Shown: positions 24,054-32,586 of the stretch, piece by piece
Position numbering within the stretch: position 1 is the stretch's first letter
How the letters are laid out: each line of letters starts with the position of its first letter
Made by a program: the position numbers and the translations under genes
NCBI RefSeq assembly: GCF_005938215.1
Contig: NZ_VCPD01000005.1
Location: 1 to 64,000, forward strand
Source: Ruegeria sediminis
GTDB lineage: Bacteria; Pseudomonadota; Alphaproteobacteria; Rhodobacterales; Rhodobacteraceae
Direction of reading: 5' to 3'
DNA length: 64,000 bases
Notes under the pieces: generated by a model
What the model was told of the DNA's origin: nothing
Seen by the model: the letters and a program-made list of their open reading frames with translations, nothing else
The model's database searches: none

Positions 24054-24787
24054 TGCGGATCGGGGTGATCGGCACGGGAACCATCGCCTCGGCCGTGGTG
24101 CGCGGGATCGCGGTGGACGACGGGCACCAGATCACGGTGTCCGAGCGCAGCGCCGCACATGCGGCCGCCCTGTCCGCCGAATTCGGCAATGTTGCGGTCG
24201 CCCGGAACCAAACCGTCCTCGATCAAAGCGACGTCGTGTTTCTGGGCCTGATGGCCGATGCTGCGCCCAGCGTCCTGGACGGCTTGAACTTCCGTGTGGA
24301 TCACCGCGTGATCACCCTGATGGCGGGCGCTACGCTGGACGAGGTGCAAAAACTCGTCGCGCCGTCCGTGGCGGCGGCGATCATGATGCCATTTCCCGGA
24401 ATTGCGCGGGGCGGCTCTCCGATCATGATGCAAGGCGACGGGGCGCTGGTGCGCGAAATCTTCGGCGCCCGCAACTCGGTCTTCGAACTGGCAAACGCCG
24501 AAGAGATGGCCGCCTATCTCTGCGCCCAGGCCGTGCTGTCGCCGGTCGCGCGCATGGTTGAGGACGCGGCGAATTGGCTGGGCGAACGGGTCTCGGACCG
24601 TGACCAGGGCGAGCGGTTTCTCAGGCTGCTCGTGGCGTCATCGCTCGAGGCATCGGCCTGCGCTCCTCTGATCGAGGCTTTGAACACCCCCGGCGGCTAC
24701 AACCAGCGCCTTCGACTGCACATGGAGAATAGCGACATGGGGAAGACCCTGTCGGACGGTCTGGACAGGCTGGAGAATGGCTCATGA
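24053..24787 (+). CDS. ProC-like NAD(P)-dependent reductase
   Basis: 244 aa with a Rossmann start (RIGVIGTGTIASAVVRGI), MMPFPGIARGG in the middle and a C-terminal dimerisation region ending ALNTPGGYNQRLR, the pattern of pyrroline-5-carboxylate reductase family proteins. Genes of this type travel with proline- or betaine-derived catabolism. Whether it reduces pyrroline carboxylate or another imine formed by demethylation is open. It overlaps both neighbours (1 and 4 bp), so the operon is translationally coupled. Confidence 0.8.
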   Translation: MRIGVIGTGTIASAVVRGIAVDDGHQITVSERSAAHAAALSAEFGNVAVARNQTVLDQSDVVFLGLMADAAPSVLDGLNFRVDHRVITLMAGATLDEVQKLVAPSVAAAIMMPFPGIARGGSPIMMQGDGALVREIFGARNSVFELANAEEMAAYLCAQAVLSPVARMVEDAANWLGERVSDRDQGERFLRLLVASSLEASACAPLIEALNTPGGYNQRLRLHMENSDMGKTLSDGLDRLENGS

Positions 24788-26763
24788 GCCTCAAGCACGT
24801 CTTTGCCCCGGTCAAACTGCGCCGCAGGACCCTGAAGAACCGGATCGTTTTTGGCGCCCACACGACGAACATGGCGCAGGACGGGCTGCCCGGCGATCAG
24901 CATCTGGCCTATTACCTCGAACGCGCCATAGGCGGCGCCGCGATGATCGTGGTCGAACCGATGCCGGTGCATGCCGCCGCCGTTCTGACACGTGGAAACT
25001 TCCGCCACTCCAGCGACGAGGTGATCCCGCAATTCGCCCGCTTGACCAAAGCCTGCAAGGCCGAAGGGGCGGTGATGATCCAGCAGCTCTACCATGTCGG
25101 CGCGCATGGCGACTGGGACAACAGCTGGCACGCCAACTGGTCGCCTTCGGGCGGGCCGAGTTACCACGACAACGACGGCAGCCACGCGATGACCGGGGAC
25201 GAGATCGAGGAAACCATCGAAGGCTTCGTGCAGGCTGCGGTCCGCTGCCAGAAGGCCGGATTCGACGGCGTCGAGGTCTGGGCCGCCTATCACTGCCTGC
25301 TGGACCAGTTCTGGACACCGTTCTCGAACCGGCGCGAGGACGAATGGGGCGGCAGTCTTGAAAACCGCACCCGCTTTTCCCGCGAGATCCTGCGGCGCAT
25401 CCGCGCCGCCTGCGGTGAGGATTTCATCGTCGGCCTGTCGGTGAACGACGATTCCGACAAGGAGGTCTGTCTGAGCCGCGACGAGATGGTCGAGATCGTC
25501 GCCCTGCACGATGCCGAACGGCTGATGGATTATGTCACAGTCGGGTCGGGCAGCTATTTCGACTTTTACAAGCTGCTGCCCAGCTTTCAGTATGCCGAGA
25601 ACCTTGGGGCCGATCTGGCCGAGCGGCTGAAACAGGTGGTCCGGCATTCGCTGGTCACGGCCGAAGCCAATATCCGCACGCCTGAAAACGCCAACACCGT
25701 GCTTGGCGCCGGGCAGGCGGATCTGGTGTCGCTCGTCCGGGCGCAGATCGCCGATCCGCACCTGGTGACCAAAGCCCGCGAGGACCGGACCGGCGACATC
25801 CGTGGCTGTCTGAGCTGCAACCAGCAATGCTGGGGCCGCCGGGGGCGCGACTACCATATCTCCTGCCTCATCAACCCGTCCGCGGGGCATGAACATCTGT
25901 GGGGCGGAGACCGGTTCACGCCTGCTGACAAGCCAAAAACCGTGTTGGTGATCGGCGCGGGCCCGGCTGGTCTGGAAACGGCGCGTGTCGCGGCCGAGCG
26001 GGGGCACGGGGTGATCCTTGCCGAGGCGTCGCCCGAACTTGGCGGGCAGTTCCGGCTGGCGGGTCTGCAACCCCGTCGCGCCCAGATCACCGACCTGATC
26101 GGCTGGTACGGGCGGCAGCTGGAAAAGCTGGGCGTCGATCTGCGCTTCAACACATTCATGGAGGCCGACGATGTTGCCGCCATCGGTGCGGACGAGATCG
26201 TGCTGGCGACGGGCTCGATGCCGGCGGGAACCGGTTTCCAGAAGGCTCTGCCGCATGTTCCTGAACTTCCTGGCATCGAACACGGCAACGTCTGGTCGCC
26301 CGAGGACGTGATGGGCCGCGCGGCCCGTTTGGGAAGGCATGTCATCGTCCTGGACGAGGGCGGCAACTGGCGCGGGATCGGGACAGCCTGGTATGTGGCC
26401 GAAGCCGGGCATCAGGTCACGATCGTGACACCGGACGCAATGATCGGCAAAGAGCTGGTCCGCTCGGCGACCGATTTTCCTGCCCGACAAACGCTCGCCA
26501 AACTGGGTGCGACCTTCGTGACAGAAAGCGCGATCACCGGGTGGACGGGGCGGAGCGCCACCGCACTCTGCCTGCTGACTGGGCAACTCTCTGAAATACA
26601 GGCGGATTCCCTTGTGCTTGCGACCGGAAACCGTGCCGACACGGAGTTGCAGGCCGGGCTGCGCGTACGCGGCATCGTGCCAAGACTGGTCGGTGACGCG
26701 CATGCTCCGCGCCTTGCCGCAGCAGCGATCTATGAGGGCAGGAAAACCGGCCTGGCCCTGTGA
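24784..26763 (+). CDS. Second TMADH/DMADH-like flavin oxidoreductase
   Basis: 659 aa with the same OYE barrel plus FAD/NAD architecture as the gene two places upstream. Here the cluster motif is complete: C342, C345, C349 and C361 (CLSCNQQC then C). The nucleotide-binding motif is VLVIGAGPAGLETARVAAERG (from ~385, in two parts). Two paralogues with different cysteine sets in one operon suggest successive demethylations of different N-methyl substrates. The start overlaps the ProC-like stop by 4 bp. Likely electron acceptor is an electron-transfer flavoprotein, encoded elsewhere. Confidence 0.84.
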   Translation: MSLKHVFAPVKLRRRTLKNRIVFGAHTTNMAQDGLPGDQHLAYYLERAIGGAAMIVVEPMPVHAAAVLTRGNFRHSSDEVIPQFARLTKACKAEGAVMIQQLYHVGAHGDWDNSWHANWSPSGGPSYHDNDGSHAMTGDEIEETIEGFVQAAVRCQKAGFDGVEVWAAYHCLLDQFWTPFSNRREDEWGGSLENRTRFSREILRRIRAACGEDFIVGLSVNDDSDKEVCLSRDEMVEIVALHDAERLMDYVTVGSGSYFDFYKLLPSFQYAENLGADLAERLKQVVRHSLVTAEANIRTPENANTVLGAGQADLVSLVRAQIADPHLVTKAREDRTGDIRGCLSCNQQCWGRRGRDYHISCLINPSAGHEHLWGGDRFTPADKPKTVLVIGAGPAGLETARVAAERGHGVILAEASPELGGQFRLAGLQPRRAQITDLIGWYGRQLEKLGVDLRFNTFMEADDVAAIGADEIVLATGSMPAGTGFQKALPHVPELPGIEHGNVWSPEDVMGRAARLGRHVIVLDEGGNWRGIGTAWYVAEAGHQVTIVTPDAMIGKELVRSATDFPARQTLAKLGATFVTESAITGWTGRSATALCLLTGQLSEIQADSLVLATGNRADTELQAGLRVRGIVPRLVGDAHAPRLAAAAIYEGRKTGLAL

Positions 26764-26792
26764 ATATCGCGGCAGGTCCGTGTCGCTGATGC

Positions 26793-27314
26793 CTACCCTT
26801 CGGTGCGATGACGCACCGCGCCCATGCACCAATCCCGGATGGCTTCGGTTTCGCCCGGCAGGGTCTCGGCCAGACCGCCCGAGAAGGTGTCGAACTCGGC
26901 ACGGCTGGCGCTGCCGATCCCGACCAGAACCGGAATGCCCAGGTCCAGCGCCTTGCCGATCACGCCGCGAAAGCCACGCCCGTTGATCTCTTCCGGGCCG
27001 AACTTGTTCAGGATGAGCAGATGGGCGTCGTCGAGTGTGCCGTTTTCGACCTGCGCGACGCTTTCCGCGATCGCGCTGGGGTCAAGTCGGCAACTGCCGG
27101 ATCCCTGACCCAGCGACTGGGTGATCTTGATGACGGGCCCGTCGGGCAGCACCCTGACCTTCATGTCGCAGCCGTTCTCGAAGGCGCTGACATGTTCCAG
27201 CACCTTGACGATGCCTGCCGTTCTGATGCCCTCGGCCTGCATGGCATCGGCCACTTCAGCCAGAAGCCGGTCGGTTTCCCCGCGCCCTTCGGCGCTGACG
27301 ACTCCAATTTTCAT
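26793..27314 (-). CDS. DUF2478 (THEP1-like) NTPase
   Basis: 173 aa. The sequence MKIGVVSAEGRGETDRLLAE, SGSCRLDPSAIAESV, and LILNKFGPEEINGRGFRGVIGKA fit DUF2478, a nucleoside-triphosphatase-like family often near nitrate/nitric-oxide or molybdenum genes. Its start overlaps the nnrS stop by 4 bp, so both are one transcript. I start at ATG 27314 rather than earlier in-frame codons because the family begins here. Exact function unknown. Confidence 0.82.
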   Translation of the reverse strand: MKIGVVSAEGRGETDRLLAEVADAMQAEGIRTAGIVKVLEHVSAFENGCDMKVRVLPDGPVIKITQSLGQGSGSCRLDPSAIAESVAQVENGTLDDAHLLILNKFGPEEINGRGFRGVIGKALDLGIPVLVGIGSASRAEFDTFSGGLAETLPGETEAIRDWCMGAVRHRTEG

Positions 27315-28504
27315 GCTTCCCTCCATTCGGTGTTTTCTCTTCCGGCCGGGGCCGGCAAGCGGCGGCCACTGAGGATCGGTCTTTCGACAGGCCCGCCAAG
27401 GTTGGGCAACAGGTCCAGCGTGAAGGCGGCCCAGCCAAGGCACCACAACGTGCCCGAAAGCGCTAGGTTTTCGGGCAGCAGGACACGAACACAGGCTGCC
27501 AGCCAGATCAATGCCACGCCTGTGGCGAACCGGGGACTGGCGCGCAGCCGGCCATTGTCGCGGTGCGCTGCGGCGCGTCCCGCCATGGCAAAGACCAGCC
27601 CGCCCATGGCCCCGACCGTAAGTACATGCAGTATTTCGGTGTCCGAGATTGGCAACGGCATCAGCCGGGCAAGTCCGGCCAACCCGAGACCGACGGGCAG
27701 CCAGAGGAAACCCAGGTGCAGCGCGACAAGCAGCGGTTCGCTGCGGACCTCAAGGCTGCGCCAGTCCCGCATGAGACGGAGCAGTAGGGCCGAAGACGAG
27801 ACGAGATGGATGCCGGCCAATTGGCGGTATCCAGTCGTTTCGCACAAAATTGCGCCCGCCAGCAGAACCGTCGCCGGAAGGGGCGATCTGGGCAGGGATT
27901 TTGCGCAGCCGTGCCCGGATCGCGACAGCCAATTCCGGGTGAAGGCGGGCACCGCCTTGCCGCCGATCTGCGACATCAGCATGGCGAAAAGCAGAACCGC
28001 GGTCCCGGTGGCGTCCCGACCGAGCGCAAGGTGTCCTTCTGCAACAGACCAGAGAAGCACCGCGTCGGTGCCGCCAAGGATCAGCACAATAAACACGAAG
28101 CCAAGTTTGCCCCAACTTTTCGCGGCAACGATCCGGCGCAGCAGCAGGATCGCCAGAAACAGAAAGTAACCTGCACCCGCCAATGCCAGAACCGGTGCGG
28201 TCAGGTATCCGGCATGGAAGGCGGCAATTCGGGCCAGGATCCAGGACAAGGTCAGAAACACCAGCGGCCTGCCGCTGATGGGCGGCATTCCGGTCCAACT
28301 GGGCAGCGCGGTCAGCAGGTAGCCGCCAACCGCCGCACCGGCAAACCCGAACAACATCTCGTGGGCGTGCCAGAGCCCCGCGGGCAGCAGACCCGGCATC
28401 GGCAACCCCAGTGGCCACCATAGCGCCCCGGCGATGGCGCAAAGCGCGGTGGCCAGGAAAAGCGGCCTGAATGCCGCGTCCCAGAACTGGCCCGCCGCGC
28501 TCAT
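27311..28504 (-). CDS. nnrS: NnrS family membrane protein
   Basis: 397 aa, about 12 hydrophobic segments. Family blocks include AAFRPLFLATAL at the N-terminus, WHAHEMLFGFAGAAVGGYLLTALPSW (in two parts, ~45-70) and MLMSQIGGKAVPAF. NnrS proteins are haem- and copper-containing membrane proteins associated with denitrification and protection from nitrosative stress. It is the middle of a minus-strand operon with ubiT-ubiU-ubiV and DUF2478, all consistent with low-oxygen growth. Confidence 0.92.
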   Translation of the reverse strand: MSAAGQFWDAAFRPLFLATALCAIAGALWWPLGLPMPGLLPAGLWHAHEMLFGFAGAAVGGYLLTALPSWTGMPPISGRPLVFLTLSWILARIAAFHAGYLTAPVLALAGAGYFLFLAILLLRRIVAAKSWGKLGFVFIVLILGGTDAVLLWSVAEGHLALGRDATGTAVLLFAMLMSQIGGKAVPAFTRNWLSRSGHGCAKSLPRSPLPATVLLAGAILCETTGYRQLAGIHLVSSSALLLRLMRDWRSLEVRSEPLLVALHLGFLWLPVGLGLAGLARLMPLPISDTEILHVLTVGAMGGLVFAMAGRAAAHRDNGRLRASPRFATGVALIWLAACVRVLLPENLALSGTLWCLGWAAFTLDLLPNLGGPVERPILSGRRLPAPAGRENTEWREA

Positions 28505-28513
28505 CAGGTCGTC

Positions 28514-29419
28514 TCAACTGCCGGCGCGGGCGCCGGACCATTCGGCGCCGCTCGCCCCGGTCAGGAACCCGTCGCTCAGCCGGATGTCCGGTTTTGCCCG
28601 TCGCAGCGCCGCCGCGACCTCGCCGGGTGCGATTTCGCCATCCAGACGTTGCCGCCAAAGCCGGCACAACCCCGCGAAATCGCCGGTCTGCGGCGACAGG
28701 CGCAGCGCGGAAATCCCGGCGTCGCGCAGCAACTCGACCTGGTAGTCGGCGCAGGCATGGGACTCGGAGAGGGTCTGCACTCCGTTCATCGCCAGGAAGC
28801 TGCGGTTCTCGAGGGTGCGCACGTCAAGCCCGTCGGGGTCTTCTTCGCAGGCAAATTGGCAATTGTCCTTGGTCCGGCCATGCCGACGCGCGTGGTAACA
28901 ACGCCCCGAGATCGCCAGCGGCAGGCGACCCTGTGCCCAGACCTCGATCGCCACGCCCAGATCGCGGCCTGCTTGCGCCAACGTCCGGACCGGGCCGATC
29001 GGCAGTTCCGGCGGCAGGCAGACGCGGGTCGCGCCGCGCCCGGCCAGCCATGCCAAAGTGCTTTCGTTGTAGACGTTGACCAATGGCCCAACCGAAAACC
29101 GCGCGCCTTCGGGCAGCGTCGCAAGCGCGGTCAGGTCGTTGATCTCGACCTCGATTCCCATTTCCGCCAGTTCCGCAGTCATTTTGCGCTCGCGCTTGAG
29201 CGTGACCAGCGCCAGACTAGTCAGAATTGGCTGCTTTCCCGCTTCCAGCAGCGTCGTCACCGCCGCGGGAATCCTGTCCTGGTAGAACGGCAACCGCTTG
29301 GAGCAGACAAGTTCGCCCAGCACGACGCGGTCCACCGGCGTATGGGCAAGATCCTCGTAGAGCGAGGACCATGCTTCGGGCGTCCAGAAGAACTGGTTGG
29401 CTCCGACGGTCAGTTCCAT
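28514..29419 (-). CDS. ubiV: UbiV, oxygen-independent ubiquinone hydroxylation (U32 family)
   Basis: 301 aa. The Fe-S cysteines are visible at C39, C174, C187 and C191; C39 and the 13/4 spacing match E. coli UbiV. UbiU-UbiV form a heterodimer that hydroxylates the ubiquinone ring without O2, using prephenate as oxygen donor in E. coli. The start is the ATG at 29419, five bases after the ubiU stop. It allows ubiquinone synthesis under anoxia, useful for denitrification. Confidence 0.94.
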   Translation of the reverse strand: MELTVGANQFFWTPEAWSSLYEDLAHTPVDRVVLGELVCSKRLPFYQDRIPAAVTTLLEAGKQPILTSLALVTLKRERKMTAELAEMGIEVEINDLTALATLPEGARFSVGPLVNVYNESTLAWLAGRGATRVCLPPELPIGPVRTLAQAGRDLGVAIEVWAQGRLPLAISGRCYHARRHGRTKDNCQFACEEDPDGLDVRTLENRSFLAMNGVQTLSESHACADYQVELLRDAGISALRLSPQTGDFAGLCRLWRQRLDGEIAPGEVAAALRRAKPDIRLSDGFLTGASGAEWSGARAGS

Positions 29420-29423
29420 GGTT

Positions 29424-30407
29424 TCATCTCCAGGTTTTCTTGTAGGCGCCGGTGGTGGTGGCCTGTCCCTCGGACAGGGAGGCCAGCATTCCCTGCGGAA
29501 TGGGCCGGCCCGCCGCCTGGGCGTCGACCGCGGTGCGGAAGTTGCGCACCACCTGCGCGACGTAAGACCGCGACCGTTGCCGTCCCTCGATCTTGAGAGC
29601 GGTGACACCGGCCTTGGCCAGTTGCGGGATCAACTGCTCGGCATTGAGGCTGACGGGATCTTCGAACAGGTGCCCGGTCTTACCGCCGGCGGTAAAGCAA
29701 CCCTTGCAAAGGGTTGGATAGGGGGCTGGCTCGTCCCGACCGACCCGGTGGATCGTGTAACCACCCAACCGGGCATCAAGCCCCTCTCCGGTTTCGCGGT
29801 ACTCGACATGGCTGGCCGGAGAACAGACCCCGTTCATGTTCGGCGACTGGCCGGTGGCATAAGAAGAAAGCGAACAGCGCCCTTCGGCCATGACGCACAG
29901 GCCGCCGAAGACGAAAACCTCGGTCTCGACCTCGGTCTCGGCGTTGATCGCGGCAATCTCGGGCACCGACAGAACGCGCGGCAGCACGACCCGCTTCACC
30001 CCAAAGGCACGCGCATAGAAGTTGATGATATCGGCATTGGCCGCCGCCGCCTGTACGGACAGATGCCGGCGCAGATCGGGGTGGGATTGGGCGGCGTAGT
30101 CCAGCAATCCCGGGTCGGCCAGGATGACGGCATCGGCGCCGGCCGTTTCGGCATCGGCCACCGCCTGCCGCCAAAGCGTCTCGGATCCTGCTCGGGGATA
30201 GGTGTTGATCGCGACCAGAACCTTGGCGCCGTGGGCATGAGCGAAGCGCACGCCCTCCTGCATCTCCTCCCGGCTGAAGTTCAGTCCGGGGAAGTTGCGG
30301 GCGTTGGTTTCATCGGCGAACCCGCAATAGACGGTATGCGCGCCGGCCTTGACCGCGGCGCGCAGGGCGGCCGGGGTACCGGCGGGACAGACGATTTCCA
30401 TTACCAT
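29424..30407 (-). CDS. ubiU: UbiU, oxygen-independent ubiquinone hydroxylation (U32 family)
   Basis: 327 aa. Cysteines C171, C178, C195 and C234 hold the 4Fe-4S cluster. Numbered from the second Met (30401) they fall at 169, 176, 193 and 232, the positions described for E. coli UbiU, so that start is possible; the first ATG follows GAGGAGG closely. The family block CPAGTPAALRAAVKAGAHTVYCGF is at the N-terminus. It overlaps the ubiT stop, giving coupled translation. Confidence 0.94.
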   Translation of the reverse strand: MVMEIVCPAGTPAALRAAVKAGAHTVYCGFADETNARNFPGLNFSREEMQEGVRFAHAHGAKVLVAINTYPRAGSETLWRQAVADAETAGADAVILADPGLLDYAAQSHPDLRRHLSVQAAAANADIINFYARAFGVKRVVLPRVLSVPEIAAINAETEVETEVFVFGGLCVMAEGRCSLSSYATGQSPNMNGVCSPASHVEYRETGEGLDARLGGYTIHRVGRDEPAPYPTLCKGCFTAGGKTGHLFEDPVSLNAEQLIPQLAKAGVTALKIEGRQRSRSYVAQVVRNFRTAVDAQAAGRPIPQGMLASLSEGQATTTGAYKKTWR

Positions 30408-30943
30408 GCGGCCTCCTCGGGGGGACGGGACAGGCAGATGCCCATGCGGCGCTCGGTCAGGGCGATCAGGCGGCGCAGCGGGGCGGCGAAGGGGCCGGAC
30501 AGGCGCGCGGCCTCGTCGGCGAAATCCAATTCGGCGTCGTCAATGGCGTTGCGCAAGGCCAGCGCGGCGGCGGTGTCGCCTTCGATCACCAGATCGCGGG
30601 AAAAGAACAGCGCGTCGCCGTCGAAGGCCCCGTGCACCAGCCCCAGAAACGCCGCCAGCGGTCCCGCGATCCGGGCGTCGCCGCGAACCGCGCCGCGTCC
30701 GACGCTAACCTTGGGCGCGCCGCCACGCGGCTCGAGCAGGATGGCGAAGGGCAGGTCGGTAGGGTCCAAGACGAAGGTCGAATGCGCGTGATCCCCGAGG
30801 CGACGGAACAGCCCGGGATGATTGCGGGCGACTGCGCGGGCGAAGGCATTGAGCGACAGGGACAAAGGCGCAAGCGGTGCCAGACCCAACGGTCGGGCCA
30901 GTACCGAGGGCACCCTGGGGATCGAGACGAGGTTTTCGTTCAA
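30401..30943 (-). CDS. ubiT: UbiT-like SCP2-domain protein
   Basis: 180 aa with a sterol-carrier (SCP2) domain: HSTFVLDPTDLPFAILLEP, then DLVIEGDTAAALALRNAIDD. UbiT is the lipid-binding accessory factor of the anaerobic ubiquinone pathway. I choose a TTG start at 30943 (MNENLVSIPRV), six bases after AAGGA; no ATG fits. An upstream open frame reaches 31018, into the FNR-like box, and lacks a ribosome site. First gene of the minus-strand operon ubiT-ubiU-ubiV-nnrS-DUF2478. Confidence 0.87.
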   Translation of the reverse strand: MNENLVSIPRVPSVLARPLGLAPLAPLSLSLNAFARAVARNHPGLFRRLGDHAHSTFVLDPTDLPFAILLEPRGGAPKVSVGRGAVRGDARIAGPLAAFLGLVHGAFDGDALFFSRDLVIEGDTAAALALRNAIDDAELDFADEAARLSGPFAAPLRRLIALTERRMGICLSRPPEEAAW

Positions 30944-31011
30944 CAGGAATCCTTTCCGCCTGTTGGCTGTGTTTTCGCCCGCCGTTCTAGGAAATGGCCA
31001 AGGTCGGGCAC

Positions 31012-31025
31012 CTGACAAAAGTCAA
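31012..31025. promoter_or_regulatory. FNR/Dnr-type box between ubiT and ubiD
   Basis: On the minus strand TTGAC-TTTT-GTCAG, on the plus strand CTGAC-AAAA-GTCAA: a near-palindrome of the FNR/CRP class (FNR consensus TTGAT-N4-ATCAA). It lies in the 134-bp region between the divergent ubiT and ubiD genes, so one site could induce both directions under low oxygen or nitric oxide. Confidence 0.55.
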
Positions 31026-31077
31026 ACTCCGGCCGCCTTTTTGCTGGTAGGCGCTGCAAAAAGAACAGGAGGCGGAC

Positions 31078-32586
31078 ATCCGCGACCTTCCGCCATATCC
31101 AAGCCTCCGGGGTTTCCTGGACTGGTGTACCGAGACCGGCCAACTGCAGCCGGTTGCCGACCCCGTTCCCGTCCGCCACCGCATGACAGCCGTTCATGGC
31201 GCCGTGCTCGAGCGCGGCGGCCCCGTCCTGCGCTTTGACAGGCCGGTAAGGGAGGACGGCGGTATGGCCGGGATGCCGGTCGTGACCAACCTGTTCGGAA
31301 CCGCCTCGCGCGTAGCGGCCGGTCTGGGGGTGCGCGAGGACCGGCTGGAGGATCTGGGCGCCTTTCTTGCGGCGCTTCGTTCTCCTGCTCCGCCCGAAGG
31401 GCTGAAGGATGCGCTGTCACGCTGGCCGATGCTGAAGGCGGCACTGACCACGCGGCCGAAGATCTGCGGCTCCGCCCCGGTTCAACAGGTGGTGCGCAGC
31501 GACAAGGACGTGGACCTGTCCGATATTCCGGTGCAGACCCATTGGCCCGGCGATGCCGGACCGCTGATCACCTGGCCAGTCGTACTGACGCGGCCCCACG
31601 GGTCGAAGGCCGAAGAAGCAGGCAGATACAATGCCGGCGTCTATCGGGTTCAGGTGCTGGACAAAAGCCGGGTCATCATGCGCTGGCTGCCGCACCGTGG
31701 CGGGGCCGCTCATCACCGCAGCTGGGGCAGGGCGGGAGAGCCGACGCCGGTGGCGATCGTCCTTGGCGCCGACCCGGCCCTGCTGCTGTCCGCCGCGTTG
31801 CCGCTGCCGGAAACCGTGTCGGAACTGACCTTTTCGGGTGCGTTCAGCGGGTGCCGGCCAAGGTTGGTGCCGGCCGCAACCGTTCCTCTGCTCGTGCCGG
31901 CCAATGCGGAAATCGTGCTCGAAGGGTGGGTTTCACCGGACGAGACGGCGCCCGAGGGACCGTTCGGCGATCACACGGGCTATTACAATCAGGCCGAACC
32001 GTTTCCGGTGGTTCGGATCACCGCGATCACCCATCGCCAAGACCCACTCTATCTTTCGACCTACACGGGTCGTCCGCCGGACGAACCGGCGATCATTGGC
32101 GGCGTGTTCAACAGGCTTGCCCTGCCGACGATCCGTGCGCAGATCCCCGAGGTCCGGGATCTTTGGCTGCCGCCTGCGGCCTGCTCCTACCGGATGGCCG
32201 TGGTCAGCATCGACAAACGCTATCCCGGTCAGGCGAGGCGCGTGATGATGGCGCTGTGGGGGATGCTGCCGCAGTTCAGCTATACCAAGATGATCGTAGT
32301 CGTAGATGAGGACATCGACCCGTCGAACTGGGATGACATCGCTTGGGCGCTGGCGACACGGATGGACCCGGGCCGAGACATCATGCTGTTGGAGAACACA
32401 CCCATGGACTATCTGGATTTCGCCTCGCCACAGCCGGGGCTGGCCGGAAAGATCGGCTTTGATGCCACCACCAAGATCGGGTCCGAAACCCGGCGGGACT
32501 GGGGCGAGGTGATGCGAACCGATCCCGGCGATGCGGCCTTTGCCGCCGACCTGCTGGGGCGGGTCCTGCCGGAGCTGGCCTCGTGA
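31078..32586 (+). CDS. UbiD-family prenyl-FMN-dependent decarboxylase
   Basis: About 502 aa. The first in-frame ATG is at 31183, but the conserved UbiD N-terminus (PPYPSLRGFLDWCTETGQL) lies upstream in the same open frame. The frame is closed by TAG at 31048-31050, and no ATG, GTG or TTG occurs between. A consensus AGGAGG (31067-31072) is followed 5 nt later by ATC (31078), the best start. Family features: ERGGPVLRFDR, SYAG-like VYRVQVLD, GGDPA-equivalent GADPALLLSAALPLP, and PEGPFGDHTGYY with the catalytic acidic residue. It likely decarboxylates 3-polyprenyl-4-hydroxybenzoate in ubiquinone synthesis; paired with ubiX. Confidence 0.85.
   Translation: MRDLPPYPSLRGFLDWCTETGQLQPVADPVPVRHRMTAVHGAVLERGGPVLRFDRPVREDGGMAGMPVVTNLFGTASRVAAGLGVREDRLEDLGAFLAALRSPAPPEGLKDALSRWPMLKAALTTRPKICGSAPVQQVVRSDKDVDLSDIPVQTHWPGDAGPLITWPVVLTRPHGSKAEEAGRYNAGVYRVQVLDKSRVIMRWLPHRGGAAHHRSWGRAGEPTPVAIVLGADPALLLSAALPLPETVSELTFSGAFSGCRPRLVPAATVPLLVPANAEIVLEGWVSPDETAPEGPFGDHTGYYNQAEPFPVVRITAITHRQDPLYLSTYTGRPPDEPAIIGGVFNRLALPTIRAQIPEVRDLWLPPAACSYRMAVVSIDKRYPGQARRVMMALWGMLPQFSYTKMIVVVDEDIDPSNWDDIAWALATRMDPGRDIMLLENTPMDYLDFASPQPGLAGKIGFDATTKIGSETRRDWGEVMRTDPGDAAFAADLLGRVLPELAS

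Noticed and set aside
24697..26832. Long minus-strand open frame opposite the second flavoprotein
   Set aside because: Shadow of a confident coding gene; composition is His/Arg/Gln-rich as typical for antisense frames.
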